From assembly GCA_947456625.1 (NCBI GenBank), contig CANGQJ010000001.1, positions 186,001 to 250,000 of the forward strand: DNA of 64,000 nucleotides, in the 5' to 3' direction. This stretch comes from Bacteroidota bacterium (GTDB taxonomy: Bacteria > Bacteroidota > Bacteroidia > Chitinophagales > Chitinophagaceae). The position numbers and the translations under genes are program-made. The notes beneath the pieces were generated by a model. That model saw only the letters and a list, made by a program, of their open reading frames with translations. It was not told the origin of the DNA and searched no databases. This document shows, piece after piece, positions 36,073 through 44,410 of this stretch (position 1 is the stretch's first letter; every line of letters starts with the position of its first letter).

Positions 36073-37212
36073 ATGTCTAACGCCACGAAATTAGGTCAAA
36101 AACTGCCTTGGAACTACGCCAGATACCTTTTAGGCCTATTTATTTTTGGGTTTAGTTGCTCAAGTGAGCTGGTTTCAAGGTATTATGCGCCTTATTTTTT
36201 TGATCCATTGAGCAATTTGCTTAGAATGGTGTTTGGCTGGCTTCAAAATGCTTTAGGGGAATGGGTATACCTTTTTATTCTTATTTCATTGATATACAAT
36301 GCTTTAAAATGGTTACTGCGTAATAGTCCTCGGTTTAAAGTGATTCATTTCTGGAAACTATACCTGGTTAAAGGCTTTAATTCCTTGGTTAAAATTTATA
36401 TCTTGTTTATGCTGTTATGGGGATTGAACTACCAAAGGCTGGGTCCAGAAAAGTATTTTAACATCCAACTCCCCTCAAATTATACCGAGGCTCAAATGGA
36501 TAGCTTAAGTCTGGATTTAATAGGTACAATGAACGCAACTAGATTAAAAATTTCCGATTCGGACATATATCATCTCAAATTTGAACATTTAGCCAGCCTT
36601 TCAAAACAGGAATATGCCAAAATACAGGAGGTTTATCCTTTTTTAAATTACCATCACCCCTCCATAAAGCAGTCCGCATTTCCAATTTGGGGAGATTATT
36701 TTGGATACACCGCATTTTATCAACCAATTACTGGAGAAGCAATTATAAGAGGGGATCTTCCCGTATTAACAATGCCTTTTACTATTTGTCATGAAATGGC
36801 ACATCAATTGGGATATGCTTCGGAATCCGAAGCAAACTTTATTGCCTACGTTATTGGAGTTGAAAGTAAAAATTCAATTTTTAATTACGCAACACAACTT
36901 CAACTTTTTACTTATGCACAAAAAGCGCATTTAAAAGCAATTGCCCAAAGAGGTGACCAAAAAATGTTTATTAAAATTATTGAAAGAAATAAAAAGTTGA
37001 TTAGTCCAAAAGTACTTGCTGACAGAAAAATAATCAGAAATTTTTTTACAAGTAAACAAGCTTTACAGCTACCAGGGAGTGCGCAAGCATATGATCAATT
37101 CCTGCAATGGAATCATCAAAAAAATGGAATACAAAGTTATAACGATGTGCTACTGTGGGCACTAGCCTATAAGCGGATTAAAACTTATTCTTCCACATCA
37201 TACTCTCAATAG
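36073..37212 (+). CDS. DUF3810 membrane protein with HExxH motif
   Basis: 379-residue DUF3810-family protein, function unknown. Three hydrophobic helices lie near residues 14-34, 58-80 and 98-120. The large C-terminal domain has ICHEMAHQLGY (near residue 240) followed by SESEANF: an HExxH zinc motif with a downstream Glu, as in gluzincin metalloproteases. It is likely a membrane-bound peptidase, but the substrate is unknown. The last 35 bases overlap the convergent dcd gene. Confidence 0.72.
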   Translation: MSNATKLGQKLPWNYARYLLGLFIFGFSCSSELVSRYYAPYFFDPLSNLLRMVFGWLQNALGEWVYLFILISLIYNALKWLLRNSPRFKVIHFWKLYLVKGFNSLVKIYILFMLLWGLNYQRLGPEKYFNIQLPSNYTEAQMDSLSLDLIGTMNATRLKISDSDIYHLKFEHLASLSKQEYAKIQEVYPFLNYHHPSIKQSAFPIWGDYFGYTAFYQPITGEAIIRGDLPVLTMPFTICHEMAHQLGYASESEANFIAYVIGVESKNSIFNYATQLQLFTYAQKAHLKAIAQRGDQKMFIKIIERNKKLISPKVLADRKIIRNFFTSKQALQLPGSAQAYDQFLQWNHQKNGIQSYNDVLLWALAYKRIKTYSSTSYSQ

Positions 37213-37714
37213 GCTTTTCAGGCTGGCCACTGTATTTGGCATTGGACTTTTTGTTGTAAGCAACTTCAATTTCTCCGTCTACTGGGAAATAAATTAATTG
37301 TCCAATTGGCATGCCCTTATATACTCTAACAGGTTGCTTTACCGAAATTTCTAAAGTCCAATATCCGCAAAATCCTACATCACCTTTGCCGGCAGTTGCA
37401 TGTATGTCAATACCTAAACGACCAGTGGATGATTTCCCTTCTAAAAAAGGAACATGTGCATGCGTTTCGGTGTATTCCAAAGTAACACCTAAATAAAAAC
37501 CGGTAGGCTCTAGGACAAAACCTTCGTCGGGAATTTCAAAATAAGTAATAGTATTATGTGCCTTAGCGTCTAAAATATTATTGTCATAAGTAGCCAACCA
37601 CTTTCCTAAATGTACATCGTAACTATTGCTTCCTAAATCCTTTCGGTCATAGGGCTCAATTTTAATTGTACCTTTTTCAATTTCTTGTAATATTCTAGAG
37701 TCGGATAAAATCAT
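37178..37714 (-). CDS. dcd: dCTP deaminase
   Basis: Deaminates dCTP to dUTP for dTMP synthesis. The conserved core GKSSTGRLGIDIHATAGKGDVGFCGYWTLEI and N-terminal DLGSNSYDVHLG are clear; the Glu of the active site lies in the TLEISV segment. 178 residues. Its 3' 35 bases overlap the DUF3810 gene; both C-termini look authentic. Confidence 0.95.
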   Translation of the reverse strand: MILSDSRILQEIEKGTIKIEPYDRKDLGSNSYDVHLGKWLATYDNNILDAKAHNTITYFEIPDEGFVLEPTGFYLGVTLEYTETHAHVPFLEGKSSTGRLGIDIHATAGKGDVGFCGYWTLEISVKQPVRVYKGMPIGQLIYFPVDGEIEVAYNKKSNAKYSGQPEKPIESMMWKNKF

Positions 37715-37788
37715 CTTAAATTTTTATATGTATTTATGTTTAATTTGCACCTCTAACGGCGCTGCAATCTAACTCAAAGCTTTTTTTT

Positions 37789-38418
37789 ATGCCTTTCTTT
37801 TATCAACAAAATATTAACGAGACCAGACATTTGGCTATTTGGTCCATCACAGAGCCGGTATCTTTTTTTGAAACCGATGTTAAATTGGCGGTAGATATTC
37901 AAAATGAGGAAAGGAAAATCCAACATTTAGCGGTTAGGCTTTTGTTTAAGTTAATGATGCCCCAAGCCGATTTAAATAAAATGGTGATGGCGGATAATGG
38001 GAAACCTTATTTGCAGGGGGTGCCTTTTCACTTTTCTTTTTCCCATTGTAAAGGGTATGCTGCAGTAGCGGTTAGTGATACCGACCCTATTGGTATTGAT
38101 ATAGAAATAATACATCCTCGTATTTTAAAAGTGGCGCATAAGTTTTTAAATGAAGCCGAAAAAGGGATGATTGAAAATTTGCCCGAAACAGATAAGTTAA
38201 AGCAAATGGCATTTTTTTGGGCTGCAAAAGAAGCCATGTATAAACAACATGAGCAACTTGGGATTGATTTTGCAAAGGATTTTAATGTATTAGAAATAGC
38301 TGCAAAAGAATGCGGGCAAGTTTTTGCTCAAATTTCACATAAACAAATTGATAAACAAGTATGCTTAGATTATCACTTTGGCACCGACTATGTTTGCGTG
38401 ACCTGTTTTACCAACTAA
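37789..38418 (+). CDS. 4'-phosphopantetheinyl transferase, Sfp type
   Basis: Transfers phosphopantetheine from CoA to carrier proteins (ACP/PCP). The two Mg-binding motifs are present: IGIDIEII (near residue 103) and WAAKEAMYK (near residue 143). At 209 residues it is the Sfp/EntD-like long form, not AcpS. No polyketide or non-ribosomal peptide genes are nearby, so it may serve the primary ACP. Confidence 0.85.
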   Translation: MPFFYQQNINETRHLAIWSITEPVSFFETDVKLAVDIQNEERKIQHLAVRLLFKLMMPQADLNKMVMADNGKPYLQGVPFHFSFSHCKGYAAVAVSDTDPIGIDIEIIHPRILKVAHKFLNEAEKGMIENLPETDKLKQMAFFWAAKEAMYKQHEQLGIDFAKDFNVLEIAAKECGQVFAQISHKQIDKQVCLDYHFGTDYVCVTCFTN

Positions 38419-38502
38419 CTAATTATCATAACCAATTATGAGTAATGTCATAATAATTGAATCCTAATTGTTGTCAATTTAGGGTACAATAAATGATGTG
38501 TT

Positions 38503-38928
38503 ATGTTAAACGAAAATAAATATAAATACTTGGTATTATTACTAAGCGCAAAAGAAGTTCACTTATTCATTTACGATAAAGTAAACTTTGAAAAAATTAA
38601 GTTAAGTGGCGCCAATGCAATTGAGGCTTATGAAAGAGATATGCCAGGTAGAATGGGGCAGTTTACCGATGCTTCGGCACATAAGGAAGTAGTCCTAAAT
38701 AATTTTTTACATCATATAGATTTAGCATTAGGCGTAGTATTAAACCAATATCCAAAAGTTCCACTATTTGTGTTGGGGGCTAAGAAAACAACGGGTCATT
38801 TTAATCAATTAACAAAATATGCAAAATTAGTTACAGCATATATAGATGGCAACTATAATGAAACCAATATGCATGATTTAAAAGCTGTGCTTGCGCATCA
38901 TATAATAGCCTTGGATTTTGTGAAATAG
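38503..38928 (+). CDS. Hypothetical 141-residue protein
   Basis: I cannot assign it firmly. N-terminal YLVLLLSAKEVHLFIYD and the later PLFVLGAKKTTGHFNQLTK followed by DGNYNE resemble the pattern of bacterial eRF1-like (baeRF) proteins, in which a release-factor-type domain has lost its GGQ loop; only the central part of such a protein would be represented. No signal peptide or membrane segment. It stands alone before the repeat region. Confidence 0.5.
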   Translation: MLNENKYKYLVLLLSAKEVHLFIYDKVNFEKIKLSGANAIEAYERDMPGRMGQFTDASAHKEVVLNNFLHHIDLALGVVLNQYPKVPLFVLGAKKTTGHFNQLTKYAKLVTAYIDGNYNETNMHDLKAVLAHHIIALDFVK

Positions 38929-38934
38929 ATTTTT

Positions 38935-39012
38935 GCCTTTACAAAATGCTTCGCATTTTGTTGGCATTATTGTCTCTCATCTGTTTATGTAAGCAAGCTT
39001 ACAACACAGCCT
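38935..39012. repeat. 78-base direct repeat, copy 1
   Basis: Starts GCCTTTACAAAATG and ends CAACACAGCCT. It differs from copy 2 by a single base (G at the hairpin position). Confidence 0.92.
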
Positions 39013-39085
39013 TTCAACTATACTTTTAATAGAGATCATCTCGCACTTCGTGCTCGCTGATCTCTGAGGGTGACGCGTACCCAAA

Positions 39086-39163
39086 GCCTTTACAAAATTC
39101 TTCGCATTTTGTTGGCATTATTGTCTCTCATCTGTTTATGTAAGCAAGCTTACAACACAGCCT
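39086..39163. repeat. 78-base direct repeat, copy 2
   Basis: Same sequence as copy 1 except one G-to-T change that breaks the stem pair next to the TTC loop of the first hairpin. Confidence 0.92.
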
Positions 39164-39172
39164 CGAAACAAT

Positions 39173-39202
39173 AATGCCCTGACACTTTTGTGTCAAGGCA
39201 TT
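39173..39202 (-). terminator. Hairpin terminator of tRNA-Leu
   Basis: On the minus strand a 13-bp stem (AATGCCTTGACAC with GTGTCAGGGCATT, one G-T pair) and AAAA loop begin 3 bases after the tRNA. Only a weak T-run (ATTGTTT) follows. Confidence 0.75.
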
Positions 39203-39204
39203 TG

Positions 39205-39290
39205 TGCGGAAGAGGAGATTCGAACTCCCACGCCCGGGTGTGGGCGCTACCACCTCAAGGTAGTGCGTCTACCAATTTCGCCACCTCCGC
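39205..39290 (-). tRNA. tRNA-Leu (anticodon GAG)
   Basis: 86-base class II tRNA. Acceptor GCGGAGG pairs with CTTCCGC, discriminator A. The anticodon stem CTACC/GGTAG encloses loop TTGAGGT with anticodon GAG (reads CUC/CUU). The variable arm CGCCC-ACACC-CGGGCG and T-loop TTCGAAT are clear. CCA is not encoded. Confidence 0.95.
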
Positions 39291-39308
39291 TAAGGGTCGC
39301 AAACCTAC

Positions 39309-39352
39309 AAAAAAAATGAGTCTTCCCAAAGTATGAACCAAGGGAAGACTCA
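39309..39352 (-). terminator. Terminator of the DUF2911 gene
   Basis: On the minus strand TGAGTCTTCCC pairs with GGGAAGACTCA (11 bp), followed by T8. It separates the DUF2911 gene from tRNA-Leu. Confidence 0.92.
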
Positions 39353-39376
39353 CTATATATTTTAATAAAAATAATT

Positions 39377-40219
39377 CTAAAGTGACTCTAACAATGCTTT
39401 TCCAGATCTAACATAGTCCTGGTTATTAGCCTCCGTTGCAAGTTTAATACAAGCTTCTGCACTTGCCCTTGCACCTTTTTTATCACCCAATTCTTTTTGC
39501 ACTTTTCCTTTTAATAAAAATAAATAATATGCTTTTGCGTTTGCAGCAATTGCTTTGTCAACATACACCAATGCATTATCATAATCCTTGTCTAAATCAT
39601 AATAAAAATTAGCAGCAGATTGATACACATTTGGGTTTACATTCGCACCCGATGTTGCTTCTTTAATTTGCTTGCGAATTGCAGGTTTAATGTCGGTTGC
39701 TACAGGGATATTTACAAGTGTATTTGCCCATTTCAAAGAAATAGTTGCGTTTTCTGCATTGATATTATCTACATTAATTGTAAAAGTTTCTGTGCTGTTA
39801 CTGGTTGTTTCCGACTTTACTTGAAAGCGCACCACATCCTCAGATTCTTTGTAACTAAAACTTCCCCAACCATTTGAATTGGTATTAAAAATTATAGTCC
39901 ATTCCTTTTCGCCAGGAATTGTAAATAAACCATAAGCACCAGCAGCTAATGTTTTGCCACCAATAGTAACTAGATCAGAAAAAGTAACTTTAGTTGCACC
40001 ATTTGCACCTGTTCTCCAAACTTGACCAATAGGCGCTAATAATGAACCATTTCCAAAAGCGGCACGGCCCTTTAAGCCAGGACGAGAATAAACTATTTCT
40101 ATTTTACCTAAACCAAAATCCTGTGATAAGGTTTGAGTAGTACTTGCAGCGGGCATTTTAATTTGAGCCTGTGCACTTAATCCGATGATAGTTAAAATTG
40201 AAAAAATTATTTTTTTCAT
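39377..40219 (-). CDS. Secreted DUF2911 protein with C-terminal TPR-like helices
   Basis: 280 residues. Signal peptide at 1-19 (ends LSAQAQ). The DUF2911 domain occupies about 25-175 (family pieces VYSRPGLKGRAAFG, VWRTGANGATKVTF, AGAYGLFTIP). The rest is helical and reads like one or two TPR motifs (DYDNALVYVDKAIAANAKAYYLFLLKGKV). Role unknown; periplasmic or exported. Single gene with its own terminator. Confidence 0.82.
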   Translation of the reverse strand: MKKIIFSILTIIGLSAQAQIKMPAASTTQTLSQDFGLGKIEIVYSRPGLKGRAAFGNGSLLAPIGQVWRTGANGATKVTFSDLVTIGGKTLAAGAYGLFTIPGEKEWTIIFNTNSNGWGSFSYKESEDVVRFQVKSETTSNSTETFTINVDNINAENATISLKWANTLVNIPVATDIKPAIRKQIKEATSGANVNPNVYQSAANFYYDLDKDYDNALVYVDKAIAANAKAYYLFLLKGKVQKELGDKKGARASAEACIKLATEANNQDYVRSGKALLESL

Positions 40220-40275
40220 AATCTGTAATTTTTATTTTGAATAACAAACCTAAATGATTTTAGTTTATCAGAAGG

Positions 40276-41184
40276 TTATTTTTTTTGAAATGCAGGGTGA
40301 AAGCGGTCCAAAGTATCCCTTAGGAATTCTCTGTTAATATGGGTGTAAATTTCTGTGGTGGTAATACTTTCATGTCCTAACATTTCTTGAACCGCTCGCA
40401 GGTCCGCGCCACCCTCTACCAAATGGGTTGCAAATGAGTGTCTAAAACTATGTGGAGAGATAGACTTTTTAATCCCTGTTTTTAGAATGAGGTCTTTAAT
40501 GATATAAAATATCATTACTCTGCTTAATCCCTTACCACGGTTGTTTAAAAATAGTATGTCCTCACAATCCTTGGCTGGGGTTTGATGTAACCTAATAGTA
40601 TCTTTATATAATTTAATATACTTAATAGCGTCAGAACCAATAGGAACTAATCTTTCCTTGTCACCTTTGCCAATAACTCTTATAAATCCAACATCTAAGT
40701 ATAGACATGAAATTTTTAAATTGATGGCTTCGGTAACACGAAGTCCCGAGCTATACATAGTTTCTAAAATTGCTTTATTTCGGCCACCTTCGGGTTTGCT
40801 TAGGTCTAATTGACCAATCATTTGCTCTATTTCTTCAAAGCTTAAAACATCCGGCAATTTACGTCTGGTTTTAGGGGTTGGTAGTAAAGTAGTTGGATTA
40901 GTGGTGCAAATTTGTTCTAGTATGCAGTACTTAAAAAATGATTTTACTCCAGATATGATCCTAGCTTGTGATGTAGCAGCCATTTCCATGGCACCAATGG
41001 TTTGAATAAAATTTTGTAAGTCGGGTAGGGCCACATCATTAGGGCCAATTTCCTTGCCAACACTTTCAAAATAATTGGTGAGTTTATCAATATCCCTAAG
41101 GTATGCTTCAACCGAATGGGCACTTAAGGACTTTTCTAATTGAAGAAAAGCTTTAAAACCTTTTTTGTAGATAGCCCAATTCAT
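40276..41184 (-). CDS. xerD: Site-specific tyrosine recombinase XerD
   Basis: Resolves chromosome dimers at dif together with XerC. The N-terminal SAM-like domain (about 1-95) precedes the catalytic domain. The catalytic set is intact: Arg149 (SSGLRV), Lys173 (GKGDKERL), His245 and Arg248 (HSFRHS), His271 (LGHESI) and Tyr280 (TEIYTH). 302 residues is chromosomal Xer size, not a phage integrase. Confidence 0.93.
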   Translation of the reverse strand: MNWAIYKKGFKAFLQLEKSLSAHSVEAYLRDIDKLTNYFESVGKEIGPNDVALPDLQNFIQTIGAMEMAATSQARIISGVKSFFKYCILEQICTTNPTTLLPTPKTRRKLPDVLSFEEIEQMIGQLDLSKPEGGRNKAILETMYSSGLRVTEAINLKISCLYLDVGFIRVIGKGDKERLVPIGSDAIKYIKLYKDTIRLHQTPAKDCEDILFLNNRGKGLSRVMIFYIIKDLILKTGIKKSISPHSFRHSFATHLVEGGADLRAVQEMLGHESITTTEIYTHINREFLRDTLDRFHPAFQKK

Positions 41185-41252
41185 TTCTTAATATAAAAGA
41201 TTTGATAGTTAATATAGAATGAGTTTATTTCGCAACAGATTTAATCAAAGAT

Positions 41253-41750
41253 ATGCAAGTAAATTTAAGGTCATTTAGGCAAAAAGCAACTAAGAACGCA
41301 AAACAATTCAGGTCCTTTCTAACTAAATTAGACAAGCGAGCACCCAAGGGTTTGGATAATTTAGCTGAAATATTAAGCCCGCAAGTTTGGGCCGAAACCG
41401 ATTGTTTAAGTTGTGCAAATTGTTGTAAAACCATGAGCCCTACTTTTACTAAAACAGATATTAAAAGAATTGCTACCCATTTAAATACAACTCCAAAAGC
41501 TTTTACTGAAAAGTATTTAGAGTATGATAAGAAGGATAAGGATTGGTTAAATAAATTACAACCTTGTCAATTTTTAGATTTAAAAACAAACATGTGTAGT
41601 ATCTATGAAGTAAGACCAGCGGATTGTGCAGGCTTCCCGCATTTAACTAAAAAGAAAATGACGGAGTATATACATGTGCATAAACAAAATATTGAGTTTT
41701 GTCCTGCTACCTATAAGATGGTTGAAAAAATGAAAGACTTAATAGGGTAA
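41253..41750 (+). CDS. YkgJ-family cysteine cluster protein
   Basis: 165-residue protein of the YkgJ/CxxCxxCC family, thought to bind a metal or Fe-S cluster; exact role unknown. The clusters are CLSCANCC (near residue 55), PCQFLDLKTNMCSIYEVRPADC and a late FCPA. Cytosolic. It ends 3 bases from the convergent yraN stop. Its probable terminator lies inside yraN. Confidence 0.85.
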   Translation: MQVNLRSFRQKATKNAKQFRSFLTKLDKRAPKGLDNLAEILSPQVWAETDCLSCANCCKTMSPTFTKTDIKRIATHLNTTPKAFTEKYLEYDKKDKDWLNKLQPCQFLDLKTNMCSIYEVRPADCAGFPHLTKKKMTEYIHVHKQNIEFCPATYKMVEKMKDLIG

Positions 41751-41753
41751 AAT

Positions 41754-42107
41754 TTAAAAATATACGTCCTCGAAAAAATCTAAAACCCACTCACTAGTGG
41801 GTTTTTTTATAATAGCTATAAAATCAAATTGTAGCCATTTCCAATATGGATGTTGATATTGATAATGAGCAGCAGCATTTTTCAAAAACTGCATTTTAGT
41901 TTTTGAAATCATGGTTTCGGGATATCCAAAATCAATGGATGACCTAGTTTTTACCTCAATAATATGTAACCTATTGGCCTTGCTTGCTATTATGTCTATT
42001 TCTAAATGTTTATAACGCCAATTATTTTCTAAAATTTCAAAACCATTGCTTTCTAAATATTGGCTAGCTATGTTTTCGCCAAAAAACCCAGTATCTTTGT
42101 TTTTCAT
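41754..42107 (-). CDS. yraN: YraN-family (UPF0102) endonuclease-like protein
   Basis: 117-residue Holliday-junction-resolvase-like fold protein. The nuclease core is present: GENIASQYL, then LEIDIIA (the metal-binding Asp) and IIEVKTRS (the Glu/Lys of the PD-ExK motif). In vivo role unproven. The 3' part contains, on the other strand, a perfect intrinsic terminator. Divergent from manA. Confidence 0.88.
   Translation of the reverse strand: MKNKDTGFFGENIASQYLESNGFEILENNWRYKHLEIDIIASKANRLHIIEVKTRSSIDFGYPETMISKTKMQFLKNAAAHYQYQHPYWKWLQFDFIAIIKKPTSEWVLDFFEDVYF
41782..41808 (+). terminator. Terminator of ykgJ-like gene, inside yraN
   Basis: AAAACCCACT (41782-41791), loop CACT, AGTGGGTTTT (41796-41805), then T's to 41808: a 10-bp perfect stem with T-run in the plus direction. 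It lies in the minus-strand coding sequence of yraN near its C-terminus. Confidence 0.85.
42092..42099 (+). promoter_or_regulatory. Bacteroidetes -7 box before manA
   Basis: TATCTTTG matches TAnnTTTG, 44 bases before ATG 42144. It lies within the alternative N-terminal extension, which supports the later start. Confidence 0.5.
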
Positions 42108-42143
42108 TTAACCAGTTTAAGTAAACATCGGGAAATTATTGAT

Positions 42144-43283
42144 ATGCAAAAAGCGTATAAGTTACATGGAGTTCATAGACATTATGATTGGGGAGGTACT
42201 CAATTTATACCTAGTTTAATGCAGGTTCAAAATTTGGATAATAAACCATTTGCAGAATACTGGATGGGGGCACATCCTTCGGCACCAGCACAAATTGAAA
42301 CAAACAACGGCCTGCTTCCTATTAGTGAATTTGGGTCTATTCCATATTTATTTAAAGTATTGGATGTAGCTAAAATGTTAAGTATTCAAGTGCATCCTAC
42401 CAAGGAAAATGCGGTTATTGGCTTTAATCATGAGGAGCTAATGGGGGTTGCAATAAATGCGCCCAACAGAAATTATAAAGACAATAATCATAAGCCAGAA
42501 GTTATGGTAGCGCTTAGTGAATTTTGGCTTTTACACGGATTTTTAGCACCTCATTTATTGGAAGAAAGATTAAAAACTTTGCCTTATTTAAATCCACTGT
42601 TGGAACATTTTAAGGATGCTAATTACAAAGGGCTTTATGCTTACTTTATGCAATTGTCTCCATCCAATGCAGATGTGTTTTTAAAACCTTTAATGCAGGA
42701 TGCAATTACTTGTGTGCAAAATGGAACAGTAAATAAATCGCATCCACATTGGTGGGCCAATAAATATTACAATGGGGTATTGCCAGAAAATAATATTGAT
42801 AAAGGCATTTTCTCTATTTATATTTTAAATATAGTTCAGGTAAATAAATCAGAAGGAGTTTTTCAGGGAGCAGGTTTATTACATGCCTACTTGGAGGGAC
42901 AAAATATTGAGTTAATGGCAAATAGTGACAATGTACTTAGAGGGGGACTAACACCAAAGCATATAGACATAGAAGAATTAATGAAGCATGTATTGTTTGA
43001 GCCAACTTATCCCAATGTTTTAAAAGGGGATGTTCTTAATGCAATAGAGACCATTTATCCTTGTCCAGTTCCCGATTTTGGTTTAAGCAAAATAGCATTA
43101 ATTACAGGGGAACATTACACAATAAATTCTAAGTCGCTAGAAATGTTGTTGGTTATAGAGGGGCAAATTATCATAGATACAATAACTTATAAAGCCGGTG
43201 AAGTAGCCCTGGTAGCTGCTTTTCAGCAAATTCACATGCAAGCTACCGAAGCTTCGGTTGTATTTAAAAGCTATGTCCCTTAG
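42144..43283 (+). CDS. manA: Mannose-6-phosphate isomerase, class I
   Basis: Zinc enzyme that interconverts mannose-6-phosphate and fructose-6-phosphate. Zinc-site motifs SIQVHPTKENA and NNHKPEVMVAL, and GAGLLHAYLEGQNIELMANSDNVLRGG near the active site, are clear. The frame is open to 42060, but that start would overlap yraN and the promoter box; ATG 42144 gives the family start KLHGVHRHYDWGG. 379 residues. Confidence 0.93.
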   Translation: MQKAYKLHGVHRHYDWGGTQFIPSLMQVQNLDNKPFAEYWMGAHPSAPAQIETNNGLLPISEFGSIPYLFKVLDVAKMLSIQVHPTKENAVIGFNHEELMGVAINAPNRNYKDNNHKPEVMVALSEFWLLHGFLAPHLLEERLKTLPYLNPLLEHFKDANYKGLYAYFMQLSPSNADVFLKPLMQDAITCVQNGTVNKSHPHWWANKYYNGVLPENNIDKGIFSIYILNIVQVNKSEGVFQGAGLLHAYLEGQNIELMANSDNVLRGGLTPKHIDIEELMKHVLFEPTYPNVLKGDVLNAIETIYPCPVPDFGLSKIALITGEHYTINSKSLEMLLVIEGQIIIDTITYKAGEVALVAAFQQIHMQATEASVVFKSYVP

Positions 43284-43334
43284 GTTATTCACATTTGAGG
43301 AAAATCTATATCATCAAATAAGGGGCTAAAGTCT

Positions 43335-43342
43335 TATTTTTG
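43335..43342 (+). promoter_or_regulatory. Bacteroidetes -7 box before the DUF6580 gene
   Basis: TATTTTTG matches TAnnTTTG and ends 25 bases before the ATG at 43368. No TTTG is at the standard -33 spacing. Confidence 0.4.
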
Positions 43343-43367
43343 TTCTCGTTGTTATAAATAATACTTT

Positions 43368-43922
43368 ATGAAATTAAATAAACAAATTACCCTTGCTTTA
43401 GTAATCATGGTTGCAACAAGTGCATTATACCGCGTAATGCCAGGTCGTCCTTTGGGATTTGCGCCACAAATTGCAATTGCATTATTCAGTGGTTCTTTGT
43501 TTGCAAGCAAAAAGCAATACTCATTTTTATTGCCAATTGTTTCTATGTTTATTTCTGATTTAATGTATCAGGTATTATTCAATTATGGTTTTTCAACAAT
43601 ACAGGGTTTTTATGCAGGTCAAATTGAAAACTACCTTTTAATTGCTGCAACTACTGTATTTGGATTTAGTTTACAATCGGCTAAGCCAGCTAAGTTTTTA
43701 ATATCATTTTTTAGTGCGCCAACCGCATACTTTTTAGTTTCAAATTTTTTAGTATGGGCTCAAGGTGGAGGTTATCATCATGCATTTACAGCTACTGGCT
43801 TATTGCAAACAATGGCCGATGGGTTACCATTTTATCCATATAGCGTAGCAAGTACTGTAGTGTTTGGTGCAGTATTGTTTGGTAGCTTCAGACTATTAGT
43901 GCCTAAATTTAAGGCAGCTTAA
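43368..43922 (+). CDS. DUF6580-like integral membrane protein
   Basis: 184 residues with about five hydrophobic helices (around residues 9-25, 30-48, 52-70, 85-105 and 150-172). RPLGFAPQIAIALFSGSLF near the N-terminus and the GFYAGQIENYL loop match the DUF6580 family, whose members resemble ECF-type substrate-binding membrane proteins. Cargo and function unknown; no ECF ATPase is adjacent. Confidence 0.6.
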   Translation: MKLNKQITLALVIMVATSALYRVMPGRPLGFAPQIAIALFSGSLFASKKQYSFLLPIVSMFISDLMYQVLFNYGFSTIQGFYAGQIENYLLIAATTVFGFSLQSAKPAKFLISFFSAPTAYFLVSNFLVWAQGGGYHHAFTATGLLQTMADGLPFYPYSVASTVVFGAVLFGSFRLLVPKFKAA

Positions 43923-43945
43923 TAATTATCTTTTTTAGTTCATTT

Positions 43946-44410
43946 TTATTCCTGCGCGGTTTCAAAAGCTGTGTCAATTTCCCAAGGTCCATTATCGGCA
44001 GCTAAAGTAGCGAGCTCATCACATCTGTTATTGTAAGGATTATCTGCATGACCTTTAACCCAATTAAATTTTACTTTAAAAGGTTTTGCTAGTTCGTAAT
44101 AAATTTTCCATAAATCTTTATTTTTCTTACCTCCCTTAAAGTCGGTCTTTATCCAATTGTCCAACCATTTTTTTTCCACCGAATCAACAACATATTTACT
44201 ATCAGTGTAAATATTAATGGGTAAGTTTTTTGTTTTTAAAGCACTCATAGCCTGAATAACAGCCTGTAATTCCATTCTATTATTAGTTGTCTTTCTAAAG
44301 GCACCAGACATTTCTTTAACTTTTTCACCCCACATTAAAATGGCACCATATCCTCCTGGTCCAGGGTTTCCACGAGAGGATCCATCGGTATATATGACAA
44401 TTTTATCCAT
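43946..44410 (-). CDS. rnhA: Ribonuclease HI
   Basis: Cuts RNA in RNA-DNA hybrids. The catalytic acids are in place: Asp9 (YTDGSS), Glu47 (NNRMELQ), Asp70 (YTDSKYVV) and Asp131 (NNRCDELA), with His121 in the flexible loop. 154 residues, the E. coli RNase HI size, with the basic handle region (KTDFKGGKKNKDLW). Confidence 0.95.
   Translation of the reverse strand: MDKIVIYTDGSSRGNPGPGGYGAILMWGEKVKEMSGAFRKTTNNRMELQAVIQAMSALKTKNLPINIYTDSKYVVDSVEKKWLDNWIKTDFKGGKKNKDLWKIYYELAKPFKVKFNWVKGHADNPYNNRCDELATLAADNGPWEIDTAFETAQE

Larger units (their letters stand above)
38929..39172. repeat. Hairpin-rich intergenic repeat region
   Basis: No protein gene here. Two 78-base direct repeats (38935-39012 and 39086-39163, 77 of 78 identical) flank a 73-base spacer. 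Each repeat carries ACAAAATGC-TTC-GCATTTTGT (imperfect in copy two) and GTAAGC-AA-GCTTAC. The spacer has a two-stem hairpin (39031-39065, outer AGAGATCA/TGATCTCT, inner GCAC-TTC-GTGC) and GGGT/ACCC at 39068-39082. It looks like a REP/MITE-type element; no transposase is near. Confidence 0.75.

Noticed and set aside
38935-39290. Direct repeats beside a tRNA as attachment sites of an integrated element
   Set aside because: The repeats do not contain the tRNA 3' end, lie on one side of it, enclose only 73 bases, and the nearby recombinase is the chromosomal XerD.
40276-41184. Tyrosine recombinase as a phage or island integrase
   Set aside because: Size, motifs and lack of mobile-element genes fit chromosomal XerD.
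42060-42143. N-terminal extension of manA to 42060
   Set aside because: It overlaps yraN coding sequence and includes the promoter box; the family start is at ATG 42144.
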